Positions 1-6,324 of a stretch of 6,324 bases of DNA are shown here, one piece after another. Source of the stretch: Methanomicrobiales archaeon (GTDB taxonomy: Archaea > Halobacteriota > Methanomicrobia > Methanomicrobiales > JACTUA01); contig JAJRCP010000028.1 in the NCBI GenBank assembly GCA_028678885.1, positions 1-6,324 on the forward strand, in the 5' to 3' direction. The notes beneath the pieces are model-generated. The model was not told the origin of the DNA and ran no database searches. It saw nothing but the letters and a program-made list of their open reading frames with translations. The first letter of the stretch is position 1, and the number at the start of each line of letters is the position of its first letter. The position numbers were made by a program, and so were the translations under genes.

Positions 1-408
1 CTGATCGGTCCCTGCCTTGTGCTTGATATGAGGGGTTCACCAATGAGGATCGAACCCCACCATGTCATTCCTCGTATGAAGAAACATACCCGGATCCTTC
101 TCCACACAACTGCATCAGAGAAAGGTAATTTTGGAGAAGAATTTTCCCATCTCTCTTTACAAACTGCACAAGCTCTTACCGATCGAGGAATAGTCTGCGT
201 GGGCATTGATTCACCTTCAATAGAAGAGTATCCTGGTGATGGATCAGTCCACCGGGCTCTTCTTTCACGAAACACAGTGATCATTGAACTGCTTGATCTC
301 TCGGACGTTGATGAAGGATCGTACTGGCTGGTTGCCTTACCCCTACGGTTGCAGGGGCGGGAAGGTGCACCCGCCCGGGTGATCCTTTGCAGGAGTGCAG
401 GTACATGA
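1..408 (+). CDS. Cyclase / kynurenine formamidase-like metal-dependent hydrolase, C-terminal part (5' end outside window)
   Basis: The reading frame is open from base 1 to a TGA at 406-408, giving 135 codons with no convincing start, so this is the C-terminal part of a protein usually a little over 200 residues long. It fits the cyclase (arylformamidase/KynB) family: LIGPCLVLD at fragment residues 1-9, the LLHTT strand at 33-37, VGIDSPSI at 67-74, VHRALL at 83-88, IIELL at 94-98 and the closing ALPLRLQGREGAPARVIL segment. His84 and Glu96 are 12 residues apart, the spacing of the two C-terminal metal ligands in bacterial KynB (known for the family). The N-terminal HxGTHxD metal motif would lie upstream and cannot be checked. 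Members hydrolyse amides or related bonds with bound metal in the cytoplasm. The substrate here is unknown, and a true kynurenine role is not implied. It overlaps the next gene by 4 bases. An internal GTG at 19 is unlikely to be the true start because family homology extends upstream of it. Confidence 0.85.
   Translation: MIGPCLVLDMRGSPMRIEPHHVIPRMKKHTRILLHTTASEKGNFGEEFSHLSLQTAQALTDRGIVCVGIDSPSIEEYPGDGSVHRALLSRNTVIIELLDLSDVDEGSYWLVALPLRLQGREGAPARVILCRSAGT
391..397 (+). promoter_or_regulatory. Ribosome-binding site deciding the start of the cysteine-rich gene
   Basis: AGGAGTG lies 7 bases before the ATG at 405 and inside the end of the cyclase gene. It supports the ATG at 405 over an in-frame TTG at 387, which lies upstream of this site. 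The ATG at 405 overlaps the cyclase TGA as ATGA, a typical arrangement for translational coupling. Confidence 0.7.
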
Positions 409-1010
409 ACCTCCTCGCTGAGGCGACGGGAAAGCTCCGCCTTCTTCTGGAAGGAAGTGGCTGTGAGGATGGGATCGTGACGCTGCGAAGGAATCCGGAC
501 ACACCACGATGCCAGTACGAGCGTGGCGTATGCATCGAGGCTCATTTCGGAGGCGGATACGGGCAGGTGATGACCAATTTCCCTATCCAAGCTACAACCC
601 GGATCTCCTTCATGTACGGATCTACCCTTCAGAGTGCGGAAGAAAGAACGGCTGCTCTTGCTATCCTTAACGCTGCAGGTGGATTTTTATGTCTGGCCCG
701 GAAGCTGCATGCATGTCGTGCAGAGGAATATGAACCCTGCCTCATGGGGCTCCATGAAGTTACTGGGGCACTCCGGGTTGCCTGCATTGGCAGTTCTCCA
801 GTTATTTCGCATGAATTTGCAACCCAGCTCGTGGAAGATCCGGAACTCGCGGACATCATACTTGTAGTGGCTAACGGCGCTATCGCCGAATCGACCACGT
901 CCCTTATCGATCATTATCACGGGAAAAAGCGCATGATTTTTCTGGGACCTTCGTTTCCGGGTTTCTGTTCTCTCATAAATTCTGAGCACTGGTGTCCGTA
1001 CGGCCGGTGA
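405..1010 (+). CDS. Cysteine-rich conserved-looking protein of unknown function (possible distant DUF4213/DUF364 relative)
   Basis: This 201-residue soluble-looking protein has no signal peptide or membrane segment. I do not recognise its function. Visible parts are a Gly-rich patch GGGYGQ (49-54); a segment RTAALAILNAAGGFLC (81-96) followed by cysteines at 104 and 112; and a C-terminal Rossmann-like part with a strand LRVACIGSS (123-131), ADIILVVANGAI (149-160) and MIFLGPSFPG (177-186). The order 'AxxxLNA', 'xVxxIG', 'ADxxLVxxxAxxxxT', 'xxLGPSxP' recalls DUF4213/DUF364 proteins, proposed to be involved in metal chelation, but this is by eye and weak. There are nine cysteines in all (20, 36, 43, 96, 104, 112, 127, 188, 197), three of them evenly spaced as C-x7-C-x7-C. 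The start is set by an AGGAG site and ATGA overlap with the cyclase gene. It ends 32 bases before glmM. That it is a real gene is likely from spacing and strand; the product assignment is open. Confidence 0.72.
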   Translation: MNLLAEATGKLRLLLEGSGCEDGIVTLRRNPDTPRCQYERGVCIEAHFGGGYGQVMTNFPIQATTRISFMYGSTLQSAEERTAALAILNAAGGFLCLARKLHACRAEEYEPCLMGLHEVTGALRVACIGSSPVISHEFATQLVEDPELADIILVVANGAIAESTTSLIDHYHGKKRMIFLGPSFPGFCSLINSEHWCPYGR

Positions 1011-1030
1011 TTATCTACTTATCTTATAGA
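1011..1030 (+). promoter_or_regulatory. Possible archaeal TATA-type promoter for the glm operon
   Basis: The 32-base gap 1011-1042 is about 70% A/T, clearly richer than the flanking genes. It contains TTATCTACTTATCTTATAG, with TATA-like elements about 20-30 bases before the ATG codons at 1043/1046. In archaea a TATA box sits about 25 bases before the transcription start, so this would give a leaderless or nearly leaderless glmM mRNA. That agrees with the absence of any Shine-Dalgarno sequence before glmM. No clear BRE is seen. The operon could instead be read through from the upstream pair. Confidence 0.3.
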
Positions 1031-1042
1031 TTCGAATACTCC

Positions 1043-2308
1043 ATGATGCTCTTTGGATCTTCTGGAATCCGGATGAAATTCGGACATGATCTGCTGAGGG
1101 TATCATATCTTACCGGAGCCGCCCTTGCCCGATGCACGACAGAGGTCATTGTGGGTAGAGACACCCGTAACACGAGTCCCCTGCTGCTCCAGGGATTTGT
1201 AGGGGGCCTCCTGGCAGCAGGAGCAGACGTTTTCCAGGCAGGACTTGCCCCCACTCCGACAATTGCCTACGGTGCAAGATTGGTGGATGCAGGGGGAATG
1301 ATCACTGCGTCCCATAACCCGGAAGAATATAATGGCATCAAGTTATTCAACCCCGACGGCTCTTCTTTTACCCGGACCCAACAGGATGATATCGAAGTGC
1401 TCTTGGAACAACCGCAATGGAGTAACTGGGATAAACAAGGTCGCGAGCTACCCTTTAATGCAATATCACCTCACACCGCGGCTATCCTAGGTCGGGTGAC
1501 ATGTCAGGCCCCACTGCGGGTGATTGTGGACTGTGGAAATGGAGCCGGGAGCGAGGTGACCCCCAATCTCCTGGCAGAAATGGGGGTTCAGGTCATCCCT
1601 CTAAACTGTAATCCAACAGGAAGATTCTCACGCCCGTCCGAACCCCTTCCCGACAACCTCCCCTACTTTCCTCAACTCGTTCGTGAGGTACAGGCATCCT
1701 GCGGGATTGTACACGATGGTGATGCAGATCGGATGGTTGCTGTCGATTCAAGTGGGAGATGGATCAGTGGTGATCATATGATGATGCTTTTAACCTCATA
1801 CCTTGGAAAGAAACAGGTAGTCACCACGATGGATGCATCCATGGCCATTGAAGAGATTGCCGAGGTACGTCGCACTCCCGTAGGTGACGCGTACGTATCG
1901 GAAATGCTCCGTGAATGGGGGGATTTCGGCGCCGAACCCTCCGGTACATGGATATTTCCGGAGATTTCGCTCTGCCCCGACGGTATCTATACCGCGGCAT
2001 TATTCTGTGAGATAGCCACTGAATGGAATATCGCTGAAGAAATTGACCGAATGCCGCATCTTTTCCTCCGGCGCACATCCATCCACTCTGATGCTCATTT
2101 CCCGGTACTTGCCGCGCTGGGTGCTTCAATCCCCACGGATGGCATTCGACTGGAGAAAGATGATGGCTGGATCCTGATCCGTGCGAGTGGCACCGAACCG
2201 AAGATCCGGATTACTGTGGAAGGAAAAACATCTGAAAGAGCAAAACAGCTCCTGGATGAAGGAGAAGACATGGTAAAAGTGCAGATGAAAAAGTTGAAGG
2301 GAGTATGA
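1043..2308 (+). CDS. glmM: Phosphoglucosamine mutase GlmM
   Basis: This 421-residue alpha-D-phosphohexomutase interconverts glucosamine-6-phosphate and glucosamine-1-phosphate in the cytoplasm, the second step to UDP-GlcNAc. All four family signatures are present: the N-terminal LFGSSGIR (3-10); the phosphoserine loop TASHNP (88-93) with Ser90 as the phosphorylated residue; the Mg-binding loop DGDADR (225-230); the sugar-binding loop GAEPSG (296-301, where GGEPSG or GGEQSG is more usual); and the phosphate-binding RASGTEPKIR (380-389). Its length is slightly below the roughly 445 residues of bacterial GlmM, with no domain missing. I chose the ATG at 1043 because homologues begin at MLFGxSGIR; the ATG at 1046 is equally possible. 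An in-frame GTG at 992 would add 17 non-conserved residues overlapping the previous gene and is not favoured. No clear ribosome-binding site precedes it. Phosphomannomutase activity is an alternative, but the glmU and glmS neighbours favour GlmM. Confidence 0.95.
   Translation: MMLFGSSGIRMKFGHDLLRVSYLTGAALARCTTEVIVGRDTRNTSPLLLQGFVGGLLAAGADVFQAGLAPTPTIAYGARLVDAGGMITASHNPEEYNGIKLFNPDGSSFTRTQQDDIEVLLEQPQWSNWDKQGRELPFNAISPHTAAILGRVTCQAPLRVIVDCGNGAGSEVTPNLLAEMGVQVIPLNCNPTGRFSRPSEPLPDNLPYFPQLVREVQASCGIVHDGDADRMVAVDSSGRWISGDHMMMLLTSYLGKKQVVTTMDASMAIEEIAEVRRTPVGDAYVSEMLREWGDFGAEPSGTWIFPEISLCPDGIYTAALFCEIATEWNIAEEIDRMPHLFLRRTSIHSDAHFPVLAALGASIPTDGIRLEKDDGWILIRASGTEPKIRITVEGKTSERAKQLLDEGEDMVKVQMKKLKGV
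2299..2303 (+). promoter_or_regulatory. Ribosome-binding site for the first glmU-like gene
   Basis: GGGAG lies 6 bases before the ATG at 2310, within the last codons of glmM. It fixes 2310 as the start; an out-of-frame ATG at 2305 leads to a stop after two codons. Confidence 0.65.
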
Positions 2309-2309
2309 C

Positions 2310-3509
2310 ATGAAGTGTGTCATTCTTGCTGCCGGTGAAGGAAAAAGGATGCGACCGCTGACCTCCCGTATCCCGAAAGTAATGATCCCGGTGGCCAATC
2401 GCCCCATACTTGAGCACCTAATCCGTGCGGTAGGTGATGCTGGTATCACCGATATCCTCCTTGTAGTAGGCTATGGAGAAGACGTTATCCGAACGTACTT
2501 CGGTGATGGTTTGCGTTTGGGAGTAACCCTGCAGTATAGCACGCAGAGACGTCAGCGTGGTACCGGAGATGCGCTGCGGTCTGTATCAGGTCTCCTTAAG
2601 GAGCGATTTCTCCTCCTCAATGGTGATATGATCCTGAAAAAGGAAGACCTGGAGGAGCTCATTCAAGCAGATGCACCGTGTATGGCCACCTTCCGTAGTG
2701 ATCATCCCGATGATTACGGTACGGTCAGAATCAGAGATGGTTGTGTTATCTCGCTAGAAGAAAAGGCCCCAGTCCCCTCATCGGACATTATCAATGCCGG
2801 AGCTTATATTCTTGATCCAGATATTTTCCACGCTTTACAATCAATCCAGCTTTCCGAACGAGGAGAGTATGAACTTACCGATGCGCTCTACCTTTATATC
2901 GACCGGCATGAACTGCATGCCCACCCCCTAAGTTACTGGTGCGATATCGGATTTCCCTGGGATTTATTGGACGCAAACTCGGCACTCCTTTCTGAAGGTA
3001 TCTCCTCGAACGAAGGATCCATCGAAGAAAATGTCACCATACACGGGATCGTGATCATCGGCGAAGGAAGCATCGTGAGATCAGGTACCTACATCGAAGG
3101 GCCCTGCATCATCGGCCGGGATTGCAGAATAGGGCCCCACACCTATATACGGGGCTCTACTGCTATCGGTGACTCCTGTCACATCGGCCATAGCACAGAA
3201 ATAAAAAATTCGGTTATTATGGGTCATACCAATGCACCGCATTTCAATTATATCGGTGACAGTGTTATCGGGTATGGATGTAATCTCGGTGCAGGTACAA
3301 AGATTGCCAATCTGCGACATGATCGTGGTTCCGTGCATGTGGCAGGAAAAGATACGAGAAAGGTGAAATTCGGTGCAATTATTGGAGATCGAGTTCAATT
3401 TGGGATCAATTGCTCTGTCAACGTGGGATCAGTGGTGGGAAGTGAGTCGCAGTTCGCACCTGCCGCTCTAATTGATGGAGTGTATGGAGAGAAAAGTTCT
3501 ATCAGGTGA
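2310..3509 (+). CDS. glmU: Bifunctional GlmU-type enzyme: glucosamine-1-phosphate N-acetyltransferase / UDP-GlcNAc pyrophosphorylase
   Basis: This 399-residue archaeal-type GlmU acetylates glucosamine-1-phosphate with acetyl-CoA and then couples the product to UTP, giving UDP-GlcNAc. The N-terminal nucleotidyltransferase (about 1-230) shows LAAGEGKRMRPLT (6-18), Lys23 in PKVM, Gln79, GTGDAL (84-89; GTADAL is more usual), the metal ligand Asp106 in NGD, NAG before the sugar site, and CDIGFPWDLL leading into the second domain. The C-terminal left-handed beta-helix (about 237-385) has hexapeptide repeats, PHFNYIGDS with the likely catalytic His311 and Tyr314, NLGAGT (325-330) and ANLRHD (333-338). 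These match the acetyltransferase block of the characterised Sulfolobus tokodaii ST0452 enzyme (His308, Tyr311 and Asn331 there, from memory). It starts one base after the glmM stop and ends 3 bases before its paralogue, so it is co-transcribed. Sugar specificity (GlcN versus GalN) cannot be read from the sequence. Confidence 0.93.
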   Translation: MKCVILAAGEGKRMRPLTSRIPKVMIPVANRPILEHLIRAVGDAGITDILLVVGYGEDVIRTYFGDGLRLGVTLQYSTQRRQRGTGDALRSVSGLLKERFLLLNGDMILKKEDLEELIQADAPCMATFRSDHPDDYGTVRIRDGCVISLEEKAPVPSSDIINAGAYILDPDIFHALQSIQLSERGEYELTDALYLYIDRHELHAHPLSYWCDIGFPWDLLDANSALLSEGISSNEGSIEENVTIHGIVIIGEGSIVRSGTYIEGPCIIGRDCRIGPHTYIRGSTAIGDSCHIGHSTEIKNSVIMGHTNAPHFNYIGDSVIGYGCNLGAGTKIANLRHDRGSVHVAGKDTRKVKFGAIIGDRVQFGINCSVNVGSVVGSESQFAPAALIDGVYGEKSSIR

Positions 3510-3510
3510 G
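3504..3510 (+). promoter_or_regulatory. Ribosome-binding site overlapping the glmU stop codon
   Basis: AGGTGAG contains a GGTGA match to the archaeal 16S 3' end and also the TGA stop of the first glmU gene. The spacer to the ATG at 3513 is short (2-3 bases), so initiation probably relies on ribosomes finishing the upstream gene. Confidence 0.5.
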
Positions 3511-3512
3511 AT

Positions 3513-4667
3513 ATGGTTCAGGCGGTTATTCTTGCAGCGGGGGAAGGATCGAGGATCCGTCCATTGACCTGGAGCAGGCCGAAGGCGATGATCCCGGTGG
3601 CAAATGTGCCCATCATCGGACATGTGATAAATTCTTTGGTGGAGAATGGCATACGTTCGATAATCGTGGTGGTAGGATATAGAAGAGAACAGGTAATGAA
3701 CTATCTTGCCACCCTTGAAATCCCAATACAGGTTGTAGTCCAAGATAAACAACTGGGTACTGCGCATGCGTTACAGTGTGCAGAATCAAATGTCAAGGAG
3801 GATTTTATAGTCCTCCCGGGCGACAACTGGATCAATCCCGGGTCGATCGCGAAGATCAAGGGCGAAAGAAACGCGATGCTCGTGAAAGAGCATGAACGAC
3901 CCACCAATTTCGGGGTAGTTGAGATAGAAAACGGGAACGTAACTCGTATTGTCGAAAAACCTGCTATCGCACCGACTATGACGGTGAGTACCGGGGTTCT
4001 CTCCCTAACGAAACGATTTTTCGAGCATATCGAAACAACCGAGATTCCTGATGCCCTAACCCTGATGATTGAGAGGGGAGAATGCATCAAAGCTATTCCT
4101 GCAGACGACTGGCAGGATGCAATTGTCCCCTGGGATCTTCTTGCAATGAATGCCCACCTCTTGAAACAGATCTCCTCCCGATATGAGGGAACGGTCAGTA
4201 GGAATGCAATCATCAAAGGATCCGTTAGGATCGGAGTGGGCACCATTATCCATCCGTATACCGTGATTCTGGGACCAGTGATCATCGGAGACAATTGTGA
4301 AATCGGGCCCCACGTCAGCTTAATGCCCTATACCAGTATTGGATCACGGGTAAGGGTTGAATCACACTCTCATATCGCAGGATCCCTTATTATGGACGAT
4401 ACTCTCATTGGCCCCCACTCCACCATCCGGGACACCGTGATCGCAGAGGGGTGTGCGTTCGAGGATCATATCTCGACTTGGCCTTCTGAGACTCTCTTTG
4501 ACATCCATGGAGAGATATGGAAAGCGGAATTTGGGGCAGTGATAGGTGACAGGGTACGAGCAGGACCTTTTACCACCCTAAACAATTGTATCGTAGGTAA
4601 TAATGTAAAAATCCAGGGTGGGCGGATGATCACTTCTATCATTCCTGATGGAACTTCGGTGTTGTAA
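3513..4667 (+). CDS. GlmU-like sugar-phosphate nucleotidyltransferase paralogue, acetyltransferase site degenerate
   Basis: This 384-residue protein shares the two-domain layout of its upstream neighbour. The nucleotidyltransferase part is intact: LAAGEGSRIRPLT (7-19), Lys24 in PKAM, Gln77, GTAHAL (82-87), PGDN with metal ligand Asp104, NFGVVE (132-137), VEKP (147-150) and DAIVPWDLL. The left-handed beta-helix (about 230-384) has clear hexapeptides such as VIIGDNCEIGPH and ends with the shared FGAVIGDRV (340-348). However, the PHxxYIGDSVIG, NxGAGT and ANLRHD acetyltransferase block of the neighbour is replaced: residues 301-304 read PHST, and 315-326 carry AFEDHISTWPSE. Activation of a sugar-1-phosphate with UTP or dTTP is therefore likely, and acetylation unlikely. 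The PGDN loop is closer to RmlA-type (LGDN) than GlmU-type (NGD) enzymes, so databases may call it glucose-1-phosphate thymidylyltransferase. The substrate is unproven. It is the third gene of the glm operon, with glmS 2 bases downstream. Confidence 0.88.
   Translation: MVQAVILAAGEGSRIRPLTWSRPKAMIPVANVPIIGHVINSLVENGIRSIIVVVGYRREQVMNYLATLEIPIQVVVQDKQLGTAHALQCAESNVKEDFIVLPGDNWINPGSIAKIKGERNAMLVKEHERPTNFGVVEIENGNVTRIVEKPAIAPTMTVSTGVLSLTKRFFEHIETTEIPDALTLMIERGECIKAIPADDWQDAIVPWDLLAMNAHLLKQISSRYEGTVSRNAIIKGSVRIGVGTIIHPYTVILGPVIIGDNCEIGPHVSLMPYTSIGSRVRVESHSHIAGSLIMDDTLIGPHSTIRDTVIAEGCAFEDHISTWPSETLFDIHGEIWKAEFGAVIGDRVRAGPFTTLNNCIVGNNVKIQGGRMITSIIPDGTSVL
4658..4661 (+). promoter_or_regulatory. Weak ribosome-binding site before glmS
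   Basis: GGTG lies 8 bases before the ATG at 4670, inside the final codons of the upstream gene. It is a short match, and the 2-base gap between genes suggests translational coupling. Confidence 0.35.
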
Positions 4668-4669
4668 AG

Positions 4670-6324
4670 ATGTGTGGGATATTCGGATATGTCGGATATC
4701 GCGATGCGGCGCCGGTCCTTATCGAAGGATTGAAAAAATTGGAATATCGAGGGTATGATTCCTACGGCATTGCGATCTTGGATACCCACATCACTATCCA
4801 GAAAAAAAAGGGGAAAATATCAGAGGCTCCAATTGAATTGCTAAAAATGCCAGGCACAATTGGTATCAGTCACACCCGCTGGGCAACCCATGGAGTACCG
4901 GATGATCGGAATGCCCATCCACATATTGATTGCACCGGTCGAATCGCGATAGTCCATAACGGGGTGATTGAGAACTATTTTGAATTGAAGAAGGATCTGA
5001 TAAAACGAGGTCACACATTCTCTTCGGATACCGATACCGAGGTAGTAGCGCATCTGATTGAGTCCTGTTACCAGGATAATATCTATAAAGCCGTCGTTGA
5101 GGCAATCCGGCACTTGGAAGGTTCCTACGCGCTCCTTATTCTTGCGGAGAATGAACCTCAAATCATCGCTGTTCGTAACCGGAGTCCCCTGGTACTCGGT
5201 ATTGGGGACGGAGAGATGTTTGCGGCTTCAGATATTACCCCGCTTCTGGACTATACCGAGAGAATTATTGTGATGGAGGATGGGGATCTGGCAACCATCT
5301 CACCAACGAAGATCGAAATTCTTCATGCCGGAAAAACAATTGAGAGGCCTGTGGAGAGGGTCAACTGGCACGCTGATGAGATCAAAAAAGGTGGTTTTGA
5401 ACACTTCATGTTGAAGGAAATCTACGAGCAGCCAGGTGTATTCTTTGAGACTTTTCGGATTGCCAAGGATGAACATATCCTGAAAATAATCCGAGATTCG
5501 CCTCAGGTGACGGCAATCGCCTGTGGATCGTCGTTCCATGCCGCACTTTTGATGAAATCTCTGATGGAAGAATATTGCAGAAAGCCAGTGCGGGTAGAGT
5601 TCGCCTCGGAATTCAAGTATTATACCCCACCCATCTCTGGAGCGGTCGTCGCTATCAGTCAATCGGGAGAGACCGCTGATACCATTGCTGCGTTACAGAA
5701 GGCAAAACTCTATAACTGCCCGACTATCGCAATTACCAATATCCAGGGCAGTACCATCACGAGAATCGCCGATAAAACTCTGTATATGAAGGCGGGACCG
5801 GAGATGAGTGTCGCAGCGACGAAATCCTTTATCGCACAAGTGGCGGTGTTCCTACAACTTACCAATATGCTGACTGATGGCACCCTGAACTCTGTACTTC
5901 TTCAAGCACATCGAATAATCGAAGAAACCCTCCTTATGGATATCACCGACGCAGTTGCCATCTGCAAAAAAGCGGAGAATATCTTCTATATCGGACGGGG
6001 TCCATTTTATCCGGTAGCAATGGAAGGTGCACTTAAGATGAAGGAGATTTCCTATATCCATGCAGAGGCCTACCCGGCCGGAGAATTAAAGCATGGACCT
6101 TTTGCTCTGCTCACCGAGAAAACCCCGGTGATAGCGATCTGCCCCGGAGGGATCACCCGATCAGTAATGATCTCCAACATCAAAGAGGTGAAAGCACGAG
6201 GGTCGCCCGTGATAGCCCTTGGGGAATCACAAGATACTGAATTACGAGATATTGCGGACGCATTTATTGCTCTTACAAATACCGCACCAATACTGCAGAG
6301 TCTGAAGTCCATCGTGATATTACA
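4670..6324 (+). CDS. glmS: Glutamine--fructose-6-phosphate aminotransferase (isomerizing) GlmS, 3' end outside window
   Basis: The frame runs open to the window end, giving 551 complete codons of a protein usually about 580-610 residues long. GlmS makes glucosamine-6-phosphate from fructose-6-phosphate and glutamine, the committed step to UDP-GlcNAc. The N-terminal class II glutaminase starts MCGIFGYVG, with Cys2 as nucleophile after Met removal, then EYRGYDS (25-31), HTRWATHG (68-75), HNG (96-98) and SSDTDTE (118-124). The first SIS domain has CGSS (285-288), SEFKYY, SQSGET (330-335) and a GPEMSVAATK loop. The second SIS domain has IGRGPFYP (441-448), Lys456 and Glu459 in ALKMKEIS, and YPAGELKHGP (468-477) with His475, matching E. 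coli Lys485, Glu488 and His504. Missing is the last stretch with the LAKSVTVE tail and the lysine that binds fructose-6-phosphate. An A8 run at 4802-4809 does not break the frame. The start leaves Cys at position 2, as the mechanism requires. It closes the visible glm operon. Confidence 0.97.
   Translation, partial: MCGIFGYVGYRDAAPVLIEGLKKLEYRGYDSYGIAILDTHITIQKKKGKISEAPIELLKMPGTIGISHTRWATHGVPDDRNAHPHIDCTGRIAIVHNGVIENYFELKKDLIKRGHTFSSDTDTEVVAHLIESCYQDNIYKAVVEAIRHLEGSYALLILAENEPQIIAVRNRSPLVLGIGDGEMFAASDITPLLDYTERIIVMEDGDLATISPTKIEILHAGKTIERPVERVNWHADEIKKGGFEHFMLKEIYEQPGVFFETFRIAKDEHILKIIRDSPQVTAIACGSSFHAALLMKSLMEEYCRKPVRVEFASEFKYYTPPISGAVVAISQSGETADTIAALQKAKLYNCPTIAITNIQGSTITRIADKTLYMKAGPEMSVAATKSFIAQVAVFLQLTNMLTDGTLNSVLLQAHRIIEETLLMDITDAVAICKKAENIFYIGRGPFYPVAMEGALKMKEISYIHAEAYPAGELKHGPFALLTEKTPVIAICPGGITRSVMISNIKEVKARGSPVIALGESQDTELRDIADAFIALTNTAPILQSLKSIVIL

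Noticed and set aside
387..404. TTG start giving a six-residue N-terminal extension of the cysteine-rich protein
   Set aside because: The AGGAG site at 391-395 lies downstream of this TTG and is correctly spaced for the ATG at 405, which also makes the ATGA overlap.
992..1042. GTG start giving a 17-residue N-terminal extension of GlmM
   Set aside because: The extension overlaps the previous gene, has no ribosome-binding site, and precedes the MLFGxSGIR sequence with which the family normally begins.
3030..3200. Short repeated DNA patches such as ATCATCGG and GGGCCCCAC within and between the two glmU-like genes
   Set aside because: They encode the repeating hexapeptides of the left-handed beta-helix and are explained by protein structure, not by a DNA repeat element.
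3701..4294. 197-codon open frame on the minus strand opposite the second glmU-like gene
   Set aside because: It lies wholly antisense to a gene with clear nucleotidyltransferase and hexapeptide motifs, and its translation shows no recognisable domain; it is a shadow frame.
4640..4670. Possible glmS-type ribozyme or riboswitch before glmS
   Set aside because: Only 2 bases separate glmS from the preceding gene, leaving no room for the structured leader known from Gram-positive bacteria.
4802..4809. Run of eight A's in glmS, a possible frameshift site
   Set aside because: The frame carries conserved GlmS motifs both before (EYRGYDS) and after (HTRWATHG) the run with no break, so there is no sign of a frameshift.

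Overview
The window looks like part of the chromosome of a methanogenic euryarchaeon, most likely of the order Methanomicrobiales. This is inferred from the archaeal-type GlmU proteins (long left-handed beta-helix, PWDLL hinge motif), the GGAG/GGTGA-type ribosome-binding sites, and the resemblance of the GlmM sequence to methanogen phosphoglucosamine mutases. No rRNA or other marker gene is present to confirm it. All genes are on the + strand and the DNA is almost entirely coding. The longest gap between genes is about 32 bases.

Bases 1-1010 hold two overlapping genes. The first is the 3' end of a metal-dependent hydrolase of the cyclase/kynurenine-formamidase family, which begins before the window. 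The second is a cysteine-rich protein of unknown function, with a distant and unproven resemblance to DUF4213/DUF364 proteins. They share an ATGA stop/start and are probably co-translated.

Bases 1043-6324 hold a compact UDP-N-acetylglucosamine cluster: glmM (phosphoglucosamine mutase), a bifunctional glmU-like gene, a second glmU-like paralogue, and glmS (glucosamine-6-phosphate synthase, cut by the window end). Gaps between these four genes are only 1-3 bases, so they almost certainly form one operon. GlmS makes glucosamine-6-phosphate from fructose-6-phosphate and glutamine, GlmM converts it to glucosamine-1-phosphate, and the first GlmU acetylates it and transfers UMP to give UDP-GlcNAc. 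In archaea this product feeds protein N-glycosylation, S-layer and surface polysaccharides. The second GlmU-like protein keeps the nucleotidyltransferase motifs but has lost the acetyltransferase active-site block, so it probably makes another nucleotide sugar or has a non-acetylating role.

An AT-rich 32-base gap before glmM may hold a promoter giving a near-leaderless transcript. No RNA genes, mobile elements, CRISPR arrays or terminators were seen. The content is mostly ordinary central sugar-nucleotide metabolism. The points most worth a second look are the diverged GlmU paralogue and the cysteine-rich unknown protein.
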